Made by a program: the position numbers and the translations under genes
Source of the DNA: Planctomycetota bacterium
Lineage (GTDB): Bacteria > Planctomycetota > Phycisphaerae > WQYP01
Length of the DNA: 6,912 nucleotides
Direction: 5' to 3'
Assembly: GCA_021838985.1 (NCBI GenBank)
Contig: JAKCCC010000103.1
Coordinates: forward strand, 1-6,912
Shown here: positions 6,364 to 6,912 of the stretch, in pieces
Numbering within the stretch: the first letter of the stretch is position 1
Layout of the letters: the number at the start of each line of letters is the position of its first letter
The notes under the pieces: generated by a model
Database searches by the model: none
Told to the model about the DNA's origin: nothing
Seen by the model: only the letters and a program-made list of their open reading frames with translations

Positions 6364-6398
6364 CCTATAGCCGGCGATGCCCCTATCGCCGCTGCGAA
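6364..6398 (+). repeat. Intergenic hairpin repeat A, copy with compensatory stem changes
   Basis: CCTATAGCC start and GCTGCGAA end as in repeat A, but the stem is GGCGAT (6373-6378) with ATCGCC (6385-6390) in place of GGCGGG/CCCGCC. Two base pairs are changed on both sides and pairing is kept; AGC/GCT with the bulged C also persists. Confidence 0.7.
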
Positions 6399-6445
6399 TA
6401 AACCAGGCGGCCGAGCTCGCACGTGTGACACACGCTTCCCGCGGC

Positions 6446-6474
6446 TTGACTCGCACGCACCGCGGCGCTATCAT
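6446..6474 (+). promoter_or_regulatory. Near-consensus sigma70-type promoter ahead of the ORF at 6483
   Basis: TTGACT at 6446-6451 (five of six consensus bases) and TATCAT at 6469-6474 (five of six), with exactly 17 bp between them. Transcription would begin about seven bases on, near 6481, two bases before the ATG at 6483. It is the best-matched promoter I see in the window. Confidence 0.55.
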
Positions 6475-6482
6475 TCAACCAA

Positions 6483-6893
6483 ATGAAAATTTCGTCCATC
6501 GTCGCCGTGTTACTCGTAACGACCTTAGCGTGGCCGCCCGGCCAGTCTTCCCGTGCCGGCGCTGTGGGTGGCGCCAAAAGTGTGGCATCCGCGCTGCCCT
6601 CGGTTTCCTCCAGCGCCGGAAGCGTCCGCGCCACGGGGTTTCACGGGCGCAGTCAAACGCCGGGCCGTCCACATCGATGTGCCTGCCGGCACCGACCAGC
6701 ATCGCCACGCGGCTTGCCTAATCTTGCGACGCCGGTCAAGGGCCGCATTTGTAGAGCCGTTCTACAACGCGTCCGAGCCTTGTCGGCCCTGATTCCCCAA
6801 GCGGGCGCCGTTTTTTCTCAACTCGACCGCCAACGTTTTCTCGATCGGGGTCAATGCACGCTCCTTAGCCTGCATTGCGCCTTGCTGAGTTGA
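6483..6893 (+). CDS. Putative small secreted protein, probably frameshifted or decayed
   Basis: The open frame encodes 136 residues of no recognised family. The first 25 residues look like a signal peptide: MK, a hydrophobic stretch SSIVAVLLVTTLAW, then a small-residue region SSRAGA suited to signal peptidase I. The ATG has no Shine-Dalgarno sequence but sits two bases after the predicted transcription start, so a leaderless message is likely. Up to about residue 51 the third codon positions are GC-rich as in the neighbours; after the GGGG at 6635-6638 they fall and the composition turns to Cys/His/Arg/Pro, typical of a wrong frame. Dropping one G continues as RATGFTGAVKRRAVHIDVPAG in another frame, stopping at about 6792. 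The 3' third overlaps a palindromic repeat. The gene is either a real short secreted protein with a changed end or a remnant. Confidence 0.35.
   Translation: MKISSIVAVLLVTTLAWPPGQSSRAGAVGGAKSVASALPSVSSSAGSVRATGFHGRSQTPGRPHRCACRHRPASPRGLPNLATPVKGRICRAVLQRVRALSALIPQAGAVFSQLDRQRFLDRGQCTLLSLHCALLS
6739..6790. repeat. Nested palindromic element
   Basis: Outer arms AGGGCCG (6739-6745) and CGGCCCT (6784-6790) enclose a perfect inner hairpin TTGTAGA (6749-6755), loop GCCGT, TCTACAA (6761-6767). The inner hairpin supplies a TAG stop on the minus strand. It is not flanked by recognisable transposase sequence; a dispersed palindromic repeat or small non-autonomous element is the likely nature. Confidence 0.5.
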
Positions 6894-6912
6894 TAATCAA
6901 ATTCTTGGCCCA

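Noticed and set aside
5788..6400. CRISPR array
   Set aside because: Repeat copies are few, of differing length and orientation, unevenly spaced and lack unique spacers of uniform size; no cas genes are present.

Overview
This is a GC-rich bacterial window that reads as ordinary chromosome (housekeeping genes) followed by a repeat-filled intergenic tract. The Pgi subtype (close in motif wording to the cyanobacterial-type enzyme), the Nif3 protein with a YHPP motif, and the dispersed CCTTCGTG-type octamer repeat suggest the PVC superphylum (Verrucomicrobiota or Planctomycetota relatives). This placement is an inference from remembered sequence character, not from any search, and it is tentative.

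Layout: positions 1-781 (minus) hold a TauE/SafE-family membrane transporter whose C-terminal part runs off the left edge. It carries an unusual hydrophilic insert of about 100 residues that contains a dispersed-repeat sequence. Positions 915-2519 (minus) encode glucose-6-phosphate isomerase (pgi). A 112-bp divergent intergenic region (2520-2631) carries two back-to-back TACAAT elements forming an inverted repeat. To its right lies a compact plus-strand cluster: ispE (2632-3546), a class IV PLP aminotransferase/aminodeoxychorismate-lyase-like gene (3592-4509) and a Nif3/DUF34 protein with a YqfO-type central domain (4509-5723, overlapping the previous stop by one base).

From 5721 to about 6400 there is no convincing gene. 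The stretch is a mosaic of structured repeats: a hairpin element in direct, inverted and half copies, a second hairpin element, and a tandem duplication of about 197 bp. One hairpin copy differs from the others at two paired positions on both arms, so the stem is kept.

At 6446-6474 a near-consensus sigma70-type promoter (TTGACT, 17-bp spacer, TATCAT) points at an ATG at 6483, so close that the transcript would be essentially leaderless. That ATG opens with a signal-peptide-like sequence, but the reading frame appears to shift at a GGGG run near 6635 and then enters another palindromic repeat (6739-6790). It looks like a decayed or frameshifted small secreted-protein gene.

Functionally, pgi serves central carbon metabolism, ispE the MEP isoprenoid pathway, and the aminotransferase amino-acid or folate metabolism; Nif3 has no settled role. 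I see no phage, CRISPR or defence system, and no tRNA or rRNA. The most interesting material is the non-coding structured repeat cluster and the leaderless-promoter gene.
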